Shown here: piece by piece, positions 6,864 to 14,286 of the stretch
How positions within the stretch are numbered: the first letter of the stretch is position 1
Layout of the letters: every line of letters begins with the position of its first letter
Assembly (NCBI GenBank): GCA_002438065.1
Contig: DJSP01000012.1
Span: 1-22,788, forward strand
Direction: 5' to 3'
Origin: Caryophanales bacterium UBA6331
GTDB taxonomy: Bacteria > Bacillota_I > Bacilli_A > RF39 > UBA660
Length of the DNA: 22,788 nt
Made by a program: the position numbers and the translations under genes
The notes under the pieces: model-generated
Database searches by the model: none
What the model saw: only the letters and a program-made list of their open reading frames with translations
What the model was told of the DNA's origin: nothing

Positions 6864-7373
6864 ATTTTACATTTTATTTATATATTTATTTTATTTTCAA
6901 TTATTGGATATTTATGGGAAGTATTTTTGTATTTTATTAAATGTCATAGATTTATTAATAAGGGGCAATTACATGGACCGTGGTTACCTGTTTATGGTTT
7001 AGGTGGACTGGTTATTTGTTATTTTATAAAAAATATTACTGATAATGTTTTATTATTGTTTCTTTTTAATTTATTTTTATGTGGGATAATTGAATATTTT
7101 ATTTCTTTTTTAGAAGAAAAAATATGGAATAACAGGTGGTGGGATTACTCAAACAAATTATTTAATATTAATGGTAGAGTATGTTTGATAAGTTTATTAT
7201 TTTTTGGTTTAATGGGTACTATTATTTGTTTATGGGGTATTGATTTAATAAACTTAATTTATTTAAATATAGATTTAACCATTGTTATTATTTTAGGTGT
7301 TGTTTATTATAATGATTTTATTTATTCACTTTATATGCCAAATTATGGTAAATATATCTCATTTTATTATTAA
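6864..7373 (+). CDS. PF06541 'ABC-transporter type IV' membrane protein with a non-standard AUU start
   Basis: A multi-pass membrane protein of the CmpB/DUF1113 family. Family hallmarks are HGPWLPVYGLGG, LCGIIEYFISFLEEKIWNNR and WWDYSNKLFNINGRVCL. The first standard in-frame start (TTG 6927) would delete the conserved first helix. The open frame continues upstream and encodes FIYIFILFSIIGYLWEVFLY, which is what the family has at its N-terminus. The only SD, GGTGAT (6855-6860), is followed by ATT ATT in that frame, so translation most likely starts at AUU 6864 (or 6861), giving about 169 residues and five helices. The transport role is putative for the whole family. It is divergent from mscS and precedes the DUF362 gene. 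Confidence 0.8.
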   Translation: MLHFIYIFILFSIIGYLWEVFLYFIKCHRFINKGQLHGPWLPVYGLGGLVICYFIKNITDNVLLLFLFNLFLCGIIEYFISFLEEKIWNNRWWDYSNKLFNINGRVCLISLLFFGLMGTIICLWGIDLINLIYLNIDLTIVIILGVVYYNDFIYSLYMPNYGKYISFYY

Positions 7374-7387
7374 TATTTTTTATTTTA

Positions 7388-7396
7388 TGCTATGAT
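7388..7396 (+). promoter_or_regulatory. Extended -10 promoter for the DUF362 gene
   Basis: TGCTATGAT (TGn plus TATGAT), placing a start site near 7403 just before the AGGAGATGAT SD. Confidence 0.45.
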
Positions 7397-7419
7397 TACT
7401 TTAGGAGATGATAAAAATT

Positions 7420-8298
7420 ATGGAAAAATCTATAGTATATTTTATTAAAGATATTAGTCCAGAAGGATTAATTAAATTATATGAAAAGTTAGGTATTAAA
7501 CTAGATGGAAAAGTTGCTGTTAAATTGCATTCTGGTGAAGATGGTAATCAAAATTATGTTAAACCTGAATTTGTTAAGCCAATAATTGACTATGTTAATG
7601 GTACAGTTGTTGAATGTAATACAGCGTATGATGGAGCAAGAAATACGACAGAAAAACATAAGGAATTAATGGAAAAACATGGATGGAGTAAATATTTTGA
7701 TGTTGATATTATGGATGCTGATGGTGAAATAGCACTTAAAGTATCAAATGGACATGTAATTAAGAAAAATTATGTAGGAAAAAATATTGAGAATTATGAT
7801 TCTATGTTAGTTTTATCTCATTTCAAGGGACATCCTATGGGTGGATTTGGAGGAGCTTTAAAGCAATTATCTATTGGTTGTGCTTCAAGTAATGGTAAGA
7901 GATATATTCACTGTGTAGGTAAAGAAAATGGCAGTTATGAGGATATGTTTAATGTGGAACAAGATAAATTTATAGAATCAATGGTTGATGCCGCTTCAAG
8001 TGTTACAAACTTATTTAAAGATAAAATAGCTTATATTAATATGATGGTAAATTTATCAGTGGATTGTGATTGTTGTAGTGTTGCTGAGGATCCTTGTATG
8101 AAAGATGTAGGTATGCTTGCTAGTTTAGATCCTGTTGCTATTGATCAAGCTTGCATTGATTTAATATATAACTCAAAAGATGAAGGAAGAGATCATTTCG
8201 TAGAAAGAGTCGAAAGACAAAATGGTACTCATATATTAGAAGCTGCATCTGATTTAAATGTAGGAAGCAGGGAATACGAACTTGTAAACATAGATTAA
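7420..8298 (+). CDS. DUF362 domain protein, short form
   Basis: 292 residues, DUF362 throughout: VAVKLHSGEDGNQNYVKPEFV near the N-terminus, VECNTAYDGARNTTEKH, MLVLSHFKGHPMGGFGGALKQLSIGCAS in the middle, and AYINMMVNLSVDCDCC with SLDPVAIDQACIDLIY near the end. Many DUF362 proteins carry an added ferredoxin domain; this one does not, though the CDCC...C cluster might bind metal or iron-sulfur. The biochemical role of the family is not settled. The start is ATG 7420: AGGAGATGAT sits 7 nt before it, while in-frame ATG 7408 lies inside the SD. It is monocistronic, with a terminator overlapping its stop. Confidence 0.88.
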   Translation: MEKSIVYFIKDISPEGLIKLYEKLGIKLDGKVAVKLHSGEDGNQNYVKPEFVKPIIDYVNGTVVECNTAYDGARNTTEKHKELMEKHGWSKYFDVDIMDADGEIALKVSNGHVIKKNYVGKNIENYDSMLVLSHFKGHPMGGFGGALKQLSIGCASSNGKRYIHCVGKENGSYEDMFNVEQDKFIESMVDAASSVTNLFKDKIAYINMMVNLSVDCDCCSVAEDPCMKDVGMLASLDPVAIDQACIDLIYNSKDEGRDHFVERVERQNGTHILEAASDLNVGSREYELVNID

Positions 8299-8312
8299 TT
8301 TCTATGTTTTTT
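8286..8312 (+). terminator. Intrinsic terminator of the DUF362 gene
   Basis: AAACATAGA / TCTATGTTT, a perfect 9-bp stem with a 6-nt loop, then T. The gene's TAA stop (8296-8298) lies in the loop. Confidence 0.8.
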
Positions 8313-8372
8313 CGACTTAATTAGAGAATATTTTCATATCATTTATTTTATATTTATTGTAGGTGATATTGT

Positions 8373-8813
8373 ATGAATTTAAAAAAATTTGGAATTTTGT
8401 TATTTTTTACTTTTTTATTTCCACTTGGAATATCTTTGACTGTAGGTAATGATGCGAGTATGCTTGTTAAACCGGCTTTATATCCGCCTAATATGTTATT
8501 TCCAATTGTTTGGAGTATTTTGTATGTGTTAATGACAATTGGTGTTTATTTGTCGTCTAAAGATGATGACAATGTATATATTATTTATTTTATTCAAGTT
8601 GTTGTTAATTCTTTTTGGACTTTAATATTTTTTGGTTTAAAATTAAGATTATTTGCGTTTATATGGCTAATACTTTTATTAGTTTTAGTTGTAATAATGA
8701 GTTTAAAATTTTACAAAAATAACAAAATAGCTGGATATTTACAAATACCTTATATAAATTGGATTTTATTTGCTGGATACTTAAATTTATCAATTTATCT
8801 CTTAAATCATTAG
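8373..8813 (+). CDS. tspO: TspO/MBR family membrane protein
   Basis: A five-helix tryptophan-rich sensory/translocator protein that binds porphyrins and related ligands. It has 146 residues with helices at about 4-22, 41-61, 69-89, 92-112 and 121-144. Motifs are KPALYPPNMLFPIVWSILYV (33-52), VVNSFWTLIFFGLK (77-90) and IPYINWILFAGYLNLSIYLLN at the end, matching the family closely. An AGGTGAT SD precedes the ATG by 5 nt. Many of the usual Trp residues are replaced by Tyr or Phe, consistent with AT-rich codon bias. The physiological role in Firmicutes is unclear, and no heme genes are adjacent. Confidence 0.92.
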   Translation: MNLKKFGILLFFTFLFPLGISLTVGNDASMLVKPALYPPNMLFPIVWSILYVLMTIGVYLSSKDDDNVYIIYFIQVVVNSFWTLIFFGLKLRLFAFIWLILLLVLVVIMSLKFYKNNKIAGYLQIPYINWILFAGYLNLSIYLLNH

Positions 8814-8830
8814 AATTTTTTTAGAAAAAA

Positions 8831-8839
8831 TGTTATAAT
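8831..8839 (+). promoter_or_regulatory. Extended -10 promoter for the CarD-like gene
   Basis: TGTTATAAT (TGn plus perfect TATAAT), about 34 nt before the ATG and following an A/T-only inverted stretch at the end of tspO. Confidence 0.6.
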
Positions 8840-8872
8840 AACATAGGTTTTAAAGATGAAGGGAGTAAGTTT

Positions 8873-9346
8873 ATGTTTAAAATAAATGATTATGTTAAAT
8901 ATAAGAATGATGTGTGTGTGATATCAAATATAAAAGAAATTAGAGGTTTTAATTATTATACACTTGCTCCAATTCAAGATACTTCATTAAAGGTCAATTT
9001 GCCTGTAGATACTAATTTGATTAAACCATTAATTGAATATGAGGACGCAATTAAATTGATTGATGATTTACCTAATTTAAGTGTAATTAATATGACTAAT
9101 GATAAGGCTTTAGAACAAAGTTATCGAAAACTATTATTATCTGATGAAACTATTGATTTATTTACAATTGTTAAAACTGCATTTTTAAGAAATAAAAAAA
9201 GAAATGATTCTGGTAGAAAATTAGGTTCAGTTGATTCACATTATTATGAAGAAGCTAGCAAAAAACTTTTGCTTGAGTTATCAATTGTAATGCATCTTGA
9301 TGAAGATAAGATAGAAAATATATTAATTGAACAAATAACTAAATAA
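8873..9346 (+). CDS. CarD/CdnL-type RNA polymerase-binding transcription regulator
   Basis: CarD/CdnL proteins bind the RNA polymerase beta subunit through an N-terminal Tudor-like domain and stabilise open complexes. Here residues 1-50 fit that domain (FKINDYVKYKNDVCVISNIKEI, YYTLAPIQDTSLKVNLPVD), followed by an all-helical C-terminal domain (55-157) with RKLLLSDETIDLFTIVKTAFLR and EEASKKLLLELSIVM. Length 157 is normal. The SD GGGAG is 7 nt before the ATG. It is transcribed alone from an extended -10 promoter. It is not the larger TRCF protein, since there is no helicase domain. Confidence 0.85.
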   Translation: MFKINDYVKYKNDVCVISNIKEIRGFNYYTLAPIQDTSLKVNLPVDTNLIKPLIEYEDAIKLIDDLPNLSVINMTNDKALEQSYRKLLLSDETIDLFTIVKTAFLRNKKRNDSGRKLGSVDSHYYEEASKKLLLELSIVMHLDEDKIENILIEQITK

Positions 9347-9384
9347 AAAAATTAATTTAGACAATAATATAAATAAGGTGTACG

Positions 9385-9723
9385 ATGAAGAAGTATTTAA
9401 TTATTATATTATTGTTTTTTGTTTTGTTTGTTACTTTATTTAATAAAAAAAGTTATGCGTATGTTGATTGTAGTAATATGGTTGTTGAGCCTGAAGGAAT
9501 AACGACTCTTAATTTAAAAAATTACTTAAATGAATTAGAATACAAAGAAATATATTATGTTTGTTCTTATGATAGTTGTTTTAATGTGAGAAATGGTAAT
9601 AAAGATGATATTGTTAATAATTTAATTAAAATTTTAGATAATATTACAAATGAGGATGATAAGTTTTTTACCAATGTTAATGGATTTTCGATAACAAAAA
9701 TCGAGTTAAATGTTTGCAAATAG
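9385..9723 (+). CDS. Small secreted cysteine-containing protein, unknown
   Basis: 112 residues, not recognised. Residues 1-26 are a signal peptide (KK, hydrophobic core LIIILLFFVLFVTLF, then SYAY with possible cleavage after SYA). The mature part of about 86 residues has four Cys (in DCSNM, VCSYDSCF and NVCK), suggesting two disulfides, and is otherwise acidic and Asn-rich. The AAGGTG SD is 4-5 nt before the ATG. It lies just before the VanY-like gene, which has its own promoter, and may belong to the same cell-envelope set. Confidence 0.65.
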   Translation: MKKYLIIILLFFVLFVTLFNKKSYAYVDCSNMVVEPEGITTLNLKNYLNELEYKEIYYVCSYDSCFNVRNGNKDDIVNNLIKILDNITNEDDKFFTNVNGFSITKIELNVCK

Positions 9724-9747
9724 TTAGTTTATTTCTCCATATTTTTT

Positions 9748-9756
9748 TGCTATAAT
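9748..9756 (+). promoter_or_regulatory. Extended -10 promoter for the VanY-like operon
   Basis: TGCTATAAT (TGn plus perfect TATAAT). The start site near 9763 would give a leader of about 16 nt carrying GAAGGTAGTGAT, supporting ATG 9779 as the start codon. Confidence 0.6.
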
Positions 9757-9778
9757 CTATTTGAAGGTAGTGATATAT

Positions 9779-10756
9779 ATGGATATATGTTCCGACTTGA
9801 ATTTTTTACGAGTTATTTATTTTGTAAAAGGTTCTTTAATAATTATTAGAGTTTTAGTTCCTTTAATCCTCATTGGAATGACTAGTTTTGATTTATATAA
9901 AATTGTTATAAAACAAGGGGAAAAACCTGCAAAAACTATTTTAAATAGATTTATAACTGCTTTTTTTGTATTTTTTGTTCCAACATTTATAAATGTTGTA
10001 CTTAACTCATTTGGACAAGCTGATATAGGAGAATCTGTTTGTTGGATTAACGCAAATGAGAATAATATTACATTGCTTGCAAAACAACGTGAAATTGAGC
10101 TTGAAGCTTTAAAAAATGCAGAAAAAAAAAGAAATGAAGAACTTAAAGCACAACGTGAATCTTATGAAAAAGATTACGAAGCTGCAAAAAAAAGAGCTCA
10201 AGAAATAGCGTCTAATAATAATATTGATGAAAATAGTCCTAATTATGATGATGTAATGAATAGTAATTTTTTAGAAAATGGGAAAGATGGAAAAGTTGTT
10301 GTAGAAAACGGAATTTTCTACACACCGAATACCTATACAAGTGGTACAGATGGTACTAAGGGTAGCGGTCCATATGGATATAACATTTATTTTTATAAAA
10401 GATTACTAAAATTTACTGAAGCAGCTGCTCAGCAAGGATATAAAATAAGTATAAGTACAAGCTCTTATGGTGCTTGGAGATCAATTGATATTCAAAGATA
10501 TTATTGGAATTGTTATCAAACAAAATCATGTAATGGGGGAAATTTAGCAGCTACACCTGGAAAATCTAATCATGGTTGGGGAGTTGCATCTGATTTAGCC
10601 TTTAGTAGTATTAGTGCTAAATATTGGGCTCATGACAATGCTAGAAAATATGGTCTTTCCTTTCCACTATGTAAAAATGTAAGAGTAAGTAGTAATTGTA
10701 CAGAAGATTGGCATATTGAGCCAGCAAGTGTTCAAAAGAGAGTAGGTTTAAAATGA
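9779..10756 (+). CDS. Membrane-anchored VanY-type D,D-/L,D-carboxypeptidase with pilin-like N-terminus
   Basis: 325 residues in three parts. Residues 10-38 and 57-77 are two helices separated by a basic loop (IVIKQGEKPAKTILNRF), resembling TrbC/VirB2-like or small two-helix proteins common in these Bacilli. Residues 96-146 are a Lys/Glu/Ala-rich coiled coil. Residues about 180-325 are a VanY/LdcB-like peptidase with zinc motif SNHGWGVASD (H265, D272) and EDWHIEP (catalytic E309, zinc H312). Cys 245, 251, 298 and 307 could form disulfides. It probably trims cell-wall stem peptides outside the membrane. The start is ATG 9779, because GAAGGTAGTGAT lies directly before it; an in-frame TTG at 9761 precedes and abuts the SD. 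Its stop overlaps the next ATG. Confidence 0.88.
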   Translation: MDICSDLNFLRVIYFVKGSLIIIRVLVPLILIGMTSFDLYKIVIKQGEKPAKTILNRFITAFFVFFVPTFINVVLNSFGQADIGESVCWINANENNITLLAKQREIELEALKNAEKKRNEELKAQRESYEKDYEAAKKRAQEIASNNNIDENSPNYDDVMNSNFLENGKDGKVVVENGIFYTPNTYTSGTDGTKGSGPYGYNIYFYKRLLKFTEAAAQQGYKISISTSSYGAWRSIDIQRYYWNCYQTKSCNGGNLAATPGKSNHGWGVASDLAFSSISAKYWAHDNARKYGLSFPLCKNVRVSSNCTEDWHIEPASVQKRVGLK

Positions 10757-11433
10757 TTTTAGAAAAAAAAGATTATATTAAATTAGGTGTTTTATTATTT
10801 ATAATTTTACTTATAGTAATTGTATTGTTGTTTTTTAATAAAAATGAAGAAAATTTAAAGATGTTTAAACAATATGATTATGTTTATTCATCAAATACTA
10901 GTTATAGTGAAAATGAATATATTAGTAATTTGCCTCAAATAAATATTTCTGGTGAGGCCATTGAAAAAATTAATAAAGAAATTTTAAATAATTACTATGA
11001 TATTGCAACTATGGAAGGATCATCCTATTCTTATAGTTTTAGTGTTTATAATAATTTATTAATTTTATTTATTGAAACTAGTTATTTTGATGATTCACAA
11101 TATGGTAATATAAATTATAAGAGTTATTTTGTAAATGTAGAAACAGGAAATGTATTATCACAAAATGATGCACTTAAAAATTTAGGTTTAACACAAATGG
11201 ATGTAGATAATAAAATTAATGAGAGGTTTAAATTGTTTTATGATAATGATTCTTTAAAAAATGAAATGACTTTTGAAGAATATAAAAAAATGTTAATTCT
11301 AGATGGAGAATATACTTTAAGTGTTGAAGATAATGTTGTTTATGTTTATAAAAAAATAAATTATACCCATGATATAGAAGAATCAGATAAATTTGGCAAT
11401 ATATATCAAATTAAAATAAAAGATTTAAAATAA
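10753..11433 (+). CDS. Membrane-anchored extracellular protein, RsiV/PdaC-like (DUF4163/DUF3298)
   Basis: 226 residues. One N-terminal helix (10-28) anchors an extracellular domain. LPQINISGEAIEKINKEILN and the stretch YFVNVETGNVLSQNDALKNL with DVDNKINERFKLFYD resemble the DUF4163 plus DUF3298 domains of RsiV and PdaC, which in RsiV sense lysozyme. No sigma factor or deacetylase domain is present, so the role is open. The ATG overlaps the carboxypeptidase stop (ATGA), showing translational coupling and a shared envelope function. A weak SD lies inside the upstream gene. The family assignment is moderate. Confidence 0.72.
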   Translation: MILEKKDYIKLGVLLFIILLIVIVLLFFNKNEENLKMFKQYDYVYSSNTSYSENEYISNLPQINISGEAIEKINKEILNNYYDIATMEGSSYSYSFSVYNNLLILFIETSYFDDSQYGNINYKSYFVNVETGNVLSQNDALKNLGLTQMDVDNKINERFKLFYDNDSLKNEMTFEEYKKMLILDGEYTLSVEDNVVYVYKKINYTHDIEESDKFGNIYQIKIKDLK

Positions 11434-11458
11434 TTCTTGAAATATAGAGTTATTTTTT
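11432..11458 (+). terminator. Intrinsic terminator of the envelope operon
   Basis: AATTCT / AGAGTT (6 bp, one G-U; 11432-11437 with 11446-11451), then ATTTTTT. It starts inside the stop codon and lies between convergent genes. Weak. Confidence 0.5.
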
Positions 11459-12806
11459 AATTTATATTAATGTATTCTATATATTTTTTGTAGTTTCTCA
11501 TTAATTCTTTAATGAATATTGAATAATTTGTTGTGGGAACTAAAAGATAGATATTATTTCTTGTTCTTGTTAAGGCAACATAAAATAATCTTCTTTCTTC
11601 TTCGTATGGGAAATAGTCAGTTTTAACTATTTTGTTAATTATTTTATGATTTTTAAGTTTAGATGGTAAAGAGTTTTTATTGTTTATTAAATTTATTAAG
11701 ATAATGTTGTCTTCTTCTAATCCTTTTGATTTATGAATGGTTAGAAATGTTTTATCTTGTACTTTGAAAATATCTTTGTCTTTATTGTTACGTCCTAGAA
11801 TTAAATATTTTGTATCGATAAATTTTAATACTTTTTCGATTGCATTTTTTTCATTTTTATAAAAGCATATTTTAATTGGTTTATTGATATTCTTTAAGCA
11901 AATTGTTTCTTTTTTTATTTGACTTTTATTTTTCATAATAAATGAATTAGCTACTTCTACGATTTCTTTGGGATTACGATAATTGTAGTCTAGACTAATA
12001 ATATTAAGATTATTTACTAGTTTGTTAAAATTCAAGAAAATATCTAGGTTACAACCTGAAAAACGATATATAGATTGATAGTCATCTCCAACTACAAATA
12101 TTTTGGCATTATTTTGTTTAATGATTGCATCTATAAGTTTAAACCTATTTAGAGAAGTGTCTTGGAATTCATCAATGATAATGTATTTGTAATTGGTTTT
12201 AATTAAATTGTTATTTATGTTATCGGTTGCGATTTTAATCATATCGTTGAAGTCGTATAGATTACTCGATTCTAGTTCTTGATTATAGATATGGTATATT
12301 TCTAGAATTATTTTAAAGTATACTTTGCTTATAAAGTGACTCTTTTGATATAAGTTAAATAGATAATTGATATCGTTATAATTTGATTTATAGAGATTAA
12401 TAAAGGTAAAGATAAGTTTTTTTAAGTTATCAATATCTATTTCCTGCAGAATTGTTTTTATCAGTTTGTTGTGCTTTTTGTTATATTTACCATAGGAATT
12501 AAAATATTCATTGATAATAAATTTTAGATAATATTCATTTGATATTTTCATATCCGGATTATTTATTAAAGTTATTGCTAATTTATGAAATGTCATTATA
12601 TCGAGATTGTAGTCTATTTTTCTTTTTAGATCATTAACTGATTCATTGGTAAAGGAGATGACTAAAAGTTCATTTTCTTTGTATATGTTGTTATCAAGTA
12701 GATATTTGATTTTGTTTAATATGGTAAATGTTTTTCCTGATCCTGCTCCGGCAACCACTAATGTATTTTCTAATGACTTTACTGCTTCTAATTGTTTTTC
12801 GTTCAT
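11457..12806 (-). CDS. Compact UvrD/Rep-like superfamily 1A helicase
   Basis: 449 residues against 650-750 for PcrA/UvrD. All core motifs are visible: Q motif NEKQ (2-5), Walker A AGAGSGKT (19-26), motif Ia FTNESVNDLKRK, Walker B IIIDEFQDTS (D212, E213), motif III GDDYQSIYRFSG (240-251), motif IV YNYRNP (274-279), motif V TIHKSKGLE and motif VI VALTRTR. The missing length is mainly in the 1B and 2B insertions. No nuclease domain is seen. A role in DNA repair or replication-fork repair is likely; it is not PcrA itself. The ATG has no SD but a consensus promoter ends about 7 nt upstream, so the mRNA is probably leaderless. Confidence 0.88.
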   Translation of the reverse strand: MNEKQLEAVKSLENTLVVAGAGSGKTFTILNKIKYLLDNNIYKENELLVISFTNESVNDLKRKIDYNLDIMTFHKLAITLINNPDMKISNEYYLKFIINEYFNSYGKYNKKHNKLIKTILQEIDIDNLKKLIFTFINLYKSNYNDINYLFNLYQKSHFISKVYFKIILEIYHIYNQELESSNLYDFNDMIKIATDNINNNLIKTNYKYIIIDEFQDTSLNRFKLIDAIIKQNNAKIFVVGDDYQSIYRFSGCNLDIFLNFNKLVNNLNIISLDYNYRNPKEIVEVANSFIMKNKSQIKKETICLKNINKPIKICFYKNEKNAIEKVLKFIDTKYLILGRNNKDKDIFKVQDKTFLTIHKSKGLEEDNIILINLINNKNSLPSKLKNHKIINKIVKTDYFPYEEERRLFYVALTRTRNNIYLLVPTTNYSIFIKELMRNYKKYIEYININ

Positions 12807-12813
12807 GTTAATT

Positions 12814-12842
12814 AGAATATATAATTATTAAATGATTGTCAA
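12814..12842 (-). promoter_or_regulatory. Promoter of the UvrD-like gene, leaderless configuration
   Basis: On the minus strand: TTGACA (perfect), 17-nt spacer, TATTCT, then 7 nt to the ATG. The predicted start site coincides with the ATG, and there is no SD. Confidence 0.6.
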
Positions 12843-12897
12843 TGGTTTTAAATATACATTTTGTATAAAATTTAATTAATTATAGTGTGAAAACCTT

Positions 12898-12946
12898 AGT
12901 TATCGACATATTTTAATTGCTATAGTGCCGATTTATGTCGATAACT
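12898..12946. repeat. 13-bp inverted repeat upstream of the DUF4143 ATPase gene
   Basis: Perfect arms AGTTATCGACATA (12898-12910) and TATGTCGATAACT (12934-12946) with a 23-nt spacer. The right arm runs into the -35 of the next promoter. No T-run follows on either strand, so it is not a terminator. A 14-bp direct repeat TATAAAATTTAATT flanks it at 12864-12877 and 12967-12980. Confidence 0.8.
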
Positions 12947-12974
12947 TGACATTTCAAATATTTTTTTATAAAAT
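12946..12974 (+). promoter_or_regulatory. Promoter of the DUF4143 ATPase gene
   Basis: TTGACA (12946-12951), 17-nt spacer, TAAAAT (12969-12974). The -35 overlaps the inverted-repeat right arm by one base. The predicted start is near 12981, at the SD. Confidence 0.6.
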
Positions 12975-12990
12975 TTAATTGGTGATTATG

Positions 12991-14223
12991 ATGACAAAAT
13001 TATATAAAAGAGAATTATATTTAAAAAAAATACGTGGCTTTTATAATGATACGGAAATAATTAAAGTTATTACAGGAATAAGAAGATGTGGTAAATCATC
13101 TTTACTTGATACAATTATTGATGAATTAAAAGAACAAGGAGTCAAAGATAAAGATATTATAGAGATAAAATTAGATAAAAGACCAAATAAAAATATTAAA
13201 ACTCCAGATCAATTAGATAAACTTATAGAATCATATATTTTAGATAATGATTTTAAATATATATTCTTGGATGAAATTCAAAATGTCAAGGGATTTGAAG
13301 AAATAATTGAAGGATATCGTAATGAGAAAAAATATTCTATTTTTATTACTGGTTCAAATTCATATTTATTAAGTGGTGAATTAATTACAAAATTAACAGG
13401 CAGAAAAATTGAAATTGAAATGTTACCATTAAATTTTTATGAATATATTGATATAAAAAAATTTTTAAATATTTCATTAAAAGAATCAATATATGATGAA
13501 TTTGAACAATACATTCGTGAAGGTGGATTTCCTGGAGCTTTAAATTATAATAATGAACAAGATAGAAAGTTATATGTTCAAAATATTTTAGATGATATTT
13601 TTATAAAGGATATAAAAGCAAACCAAAAGATAAAAAATTCGGAAACATTTAGAAATATTCAAAGATATATAATTAATAATTTTGGTAGTATGATTTCAGC
13701 TAGTAGTATACAAAAATATTATAAAAGTATAAATATTAATATTGATATTCGAACTATAGAAAAATATATTCAATTATTATGCAATACCAAAATTATATAT
13801 CCATGTGAAACTTTTGATATAAAGTCAAAAATGTCATTATCTGGAGAAAAAAAATATTATTTAGCTGATTTAAGTATTTATTTTCTATATAATACTGACA
13901 ATAGAGTTAATTATGGACCTGTACTAGAAAATATTTTACATAATTATTTAATTAGTAAGGATTATAGTTTAAGTGTAGGAAAAATAGGTAAATTAGAAGT
14001 AGATTTTATTGCACGTTATCAAAGTAATAATTATTTTTATATTCAAGTTTCTAAAAATATTGATGATGAAACAACTGCAGAAAGAGAATATAAACCATTT
14101 TATAATATAAAAGATATGTACCCTAGATATTTATTTTTACTTGATTTAATATTTAAAGATAATGTAGATGGTATTAAAAATGTAAATATTGCAAAATTTA
14201 TTGCTGAAAATAAGAACTTATAG
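12991..14223 (+). CDS. AAA family ATPase with DUF4143 domain
   Basis: 410 residues. Walker A is GIRRCGKSS (29-37) and Walker B YIFLDEIQN. Sensor-type ITGSNSYLLSGELITKLTGR and the Pro-containing MLPLNFYEY follow, as in PF13173 (AAA_14). The GGFP motif (REGGFPGAL) and the middle winged-helix region lead to the C-terminal DUF4143 (PF13635), which resembles a restriction-endonuclease-like fold (VLENILHNYLI, KLEVDFIAR, YFYIQVS). These proteins are widespread in anaerobes in multiple copies; their substrate is not known. GGTGAT lies 4 nt before ATG 12991 (ATG 12988 is also possible). It is monocistronic, with its own promoter and terminator, like a mobile accessory gene. Confidence 0.9.
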   Translation: MTKLYKRELYLKKIRGFYNDTEIIKVITGIRRCGKSSLLDTIIDELKEQGVKDKDIIEIKLDKRPNKNIKTPDQLDKLIESYILDNDFKYIFLDEIQNVKGFEEIIEGYRNEKKYSIFITGSNSYLLSGELITKLTGRKIEIEMLPLNFYEYIDIKKFLNISLKESIYDEFEQYIREGGFPGALNYNNEQDRKLYVQNILDDIFIKDIKANQKIKNSETFRNIQRYIINNFGSMISASSIQKYYKSININIDIRTIEKYIQLLCNTKIIYPCETFDIKSKMSLSGEKKYYLADLSIYFLYNTDNRVNYGPVLENILHNYLISKDYSLSVGKIGKLEVDFIARYQSNNYFYIQVSKNIDDETTAEREYKPFYNIKDMYPRYLFLLDLIFKDNVDGIKNVNIAKFIAENKNL

Positions 14224-14237
14224 ATGCATTTATAATA

Positions 14238-14284
14238 AAAAAGGACTAATATGATAATTAATAAAATTACTTATAGTCCTTTTT
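14238..14284. terminator. Bidirectional terminator between the ATPase gene and addA
   Basis: AAAAAGGACTA / TAGTCCTTTTT, a perfect 11-bp stem (14238-14248 with 14274-14284) with a 25-nt loop and T-runs on either strand. Confidence 0.85.
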
Positions 14285-14286
14285 GT

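Noticed and set aside
8811..8830. A/T-only inverted stretch after tspO as a terminator
   Set aside because: T-run followed by an A-run with no G-C pairs; this can arise by chance at this composition, so not called.
12646..12831. 61-codon plus-strand open frame
   Set aside because: Antisense to the conserved N-terminus of the UvrD-like helicase, including Walker A.
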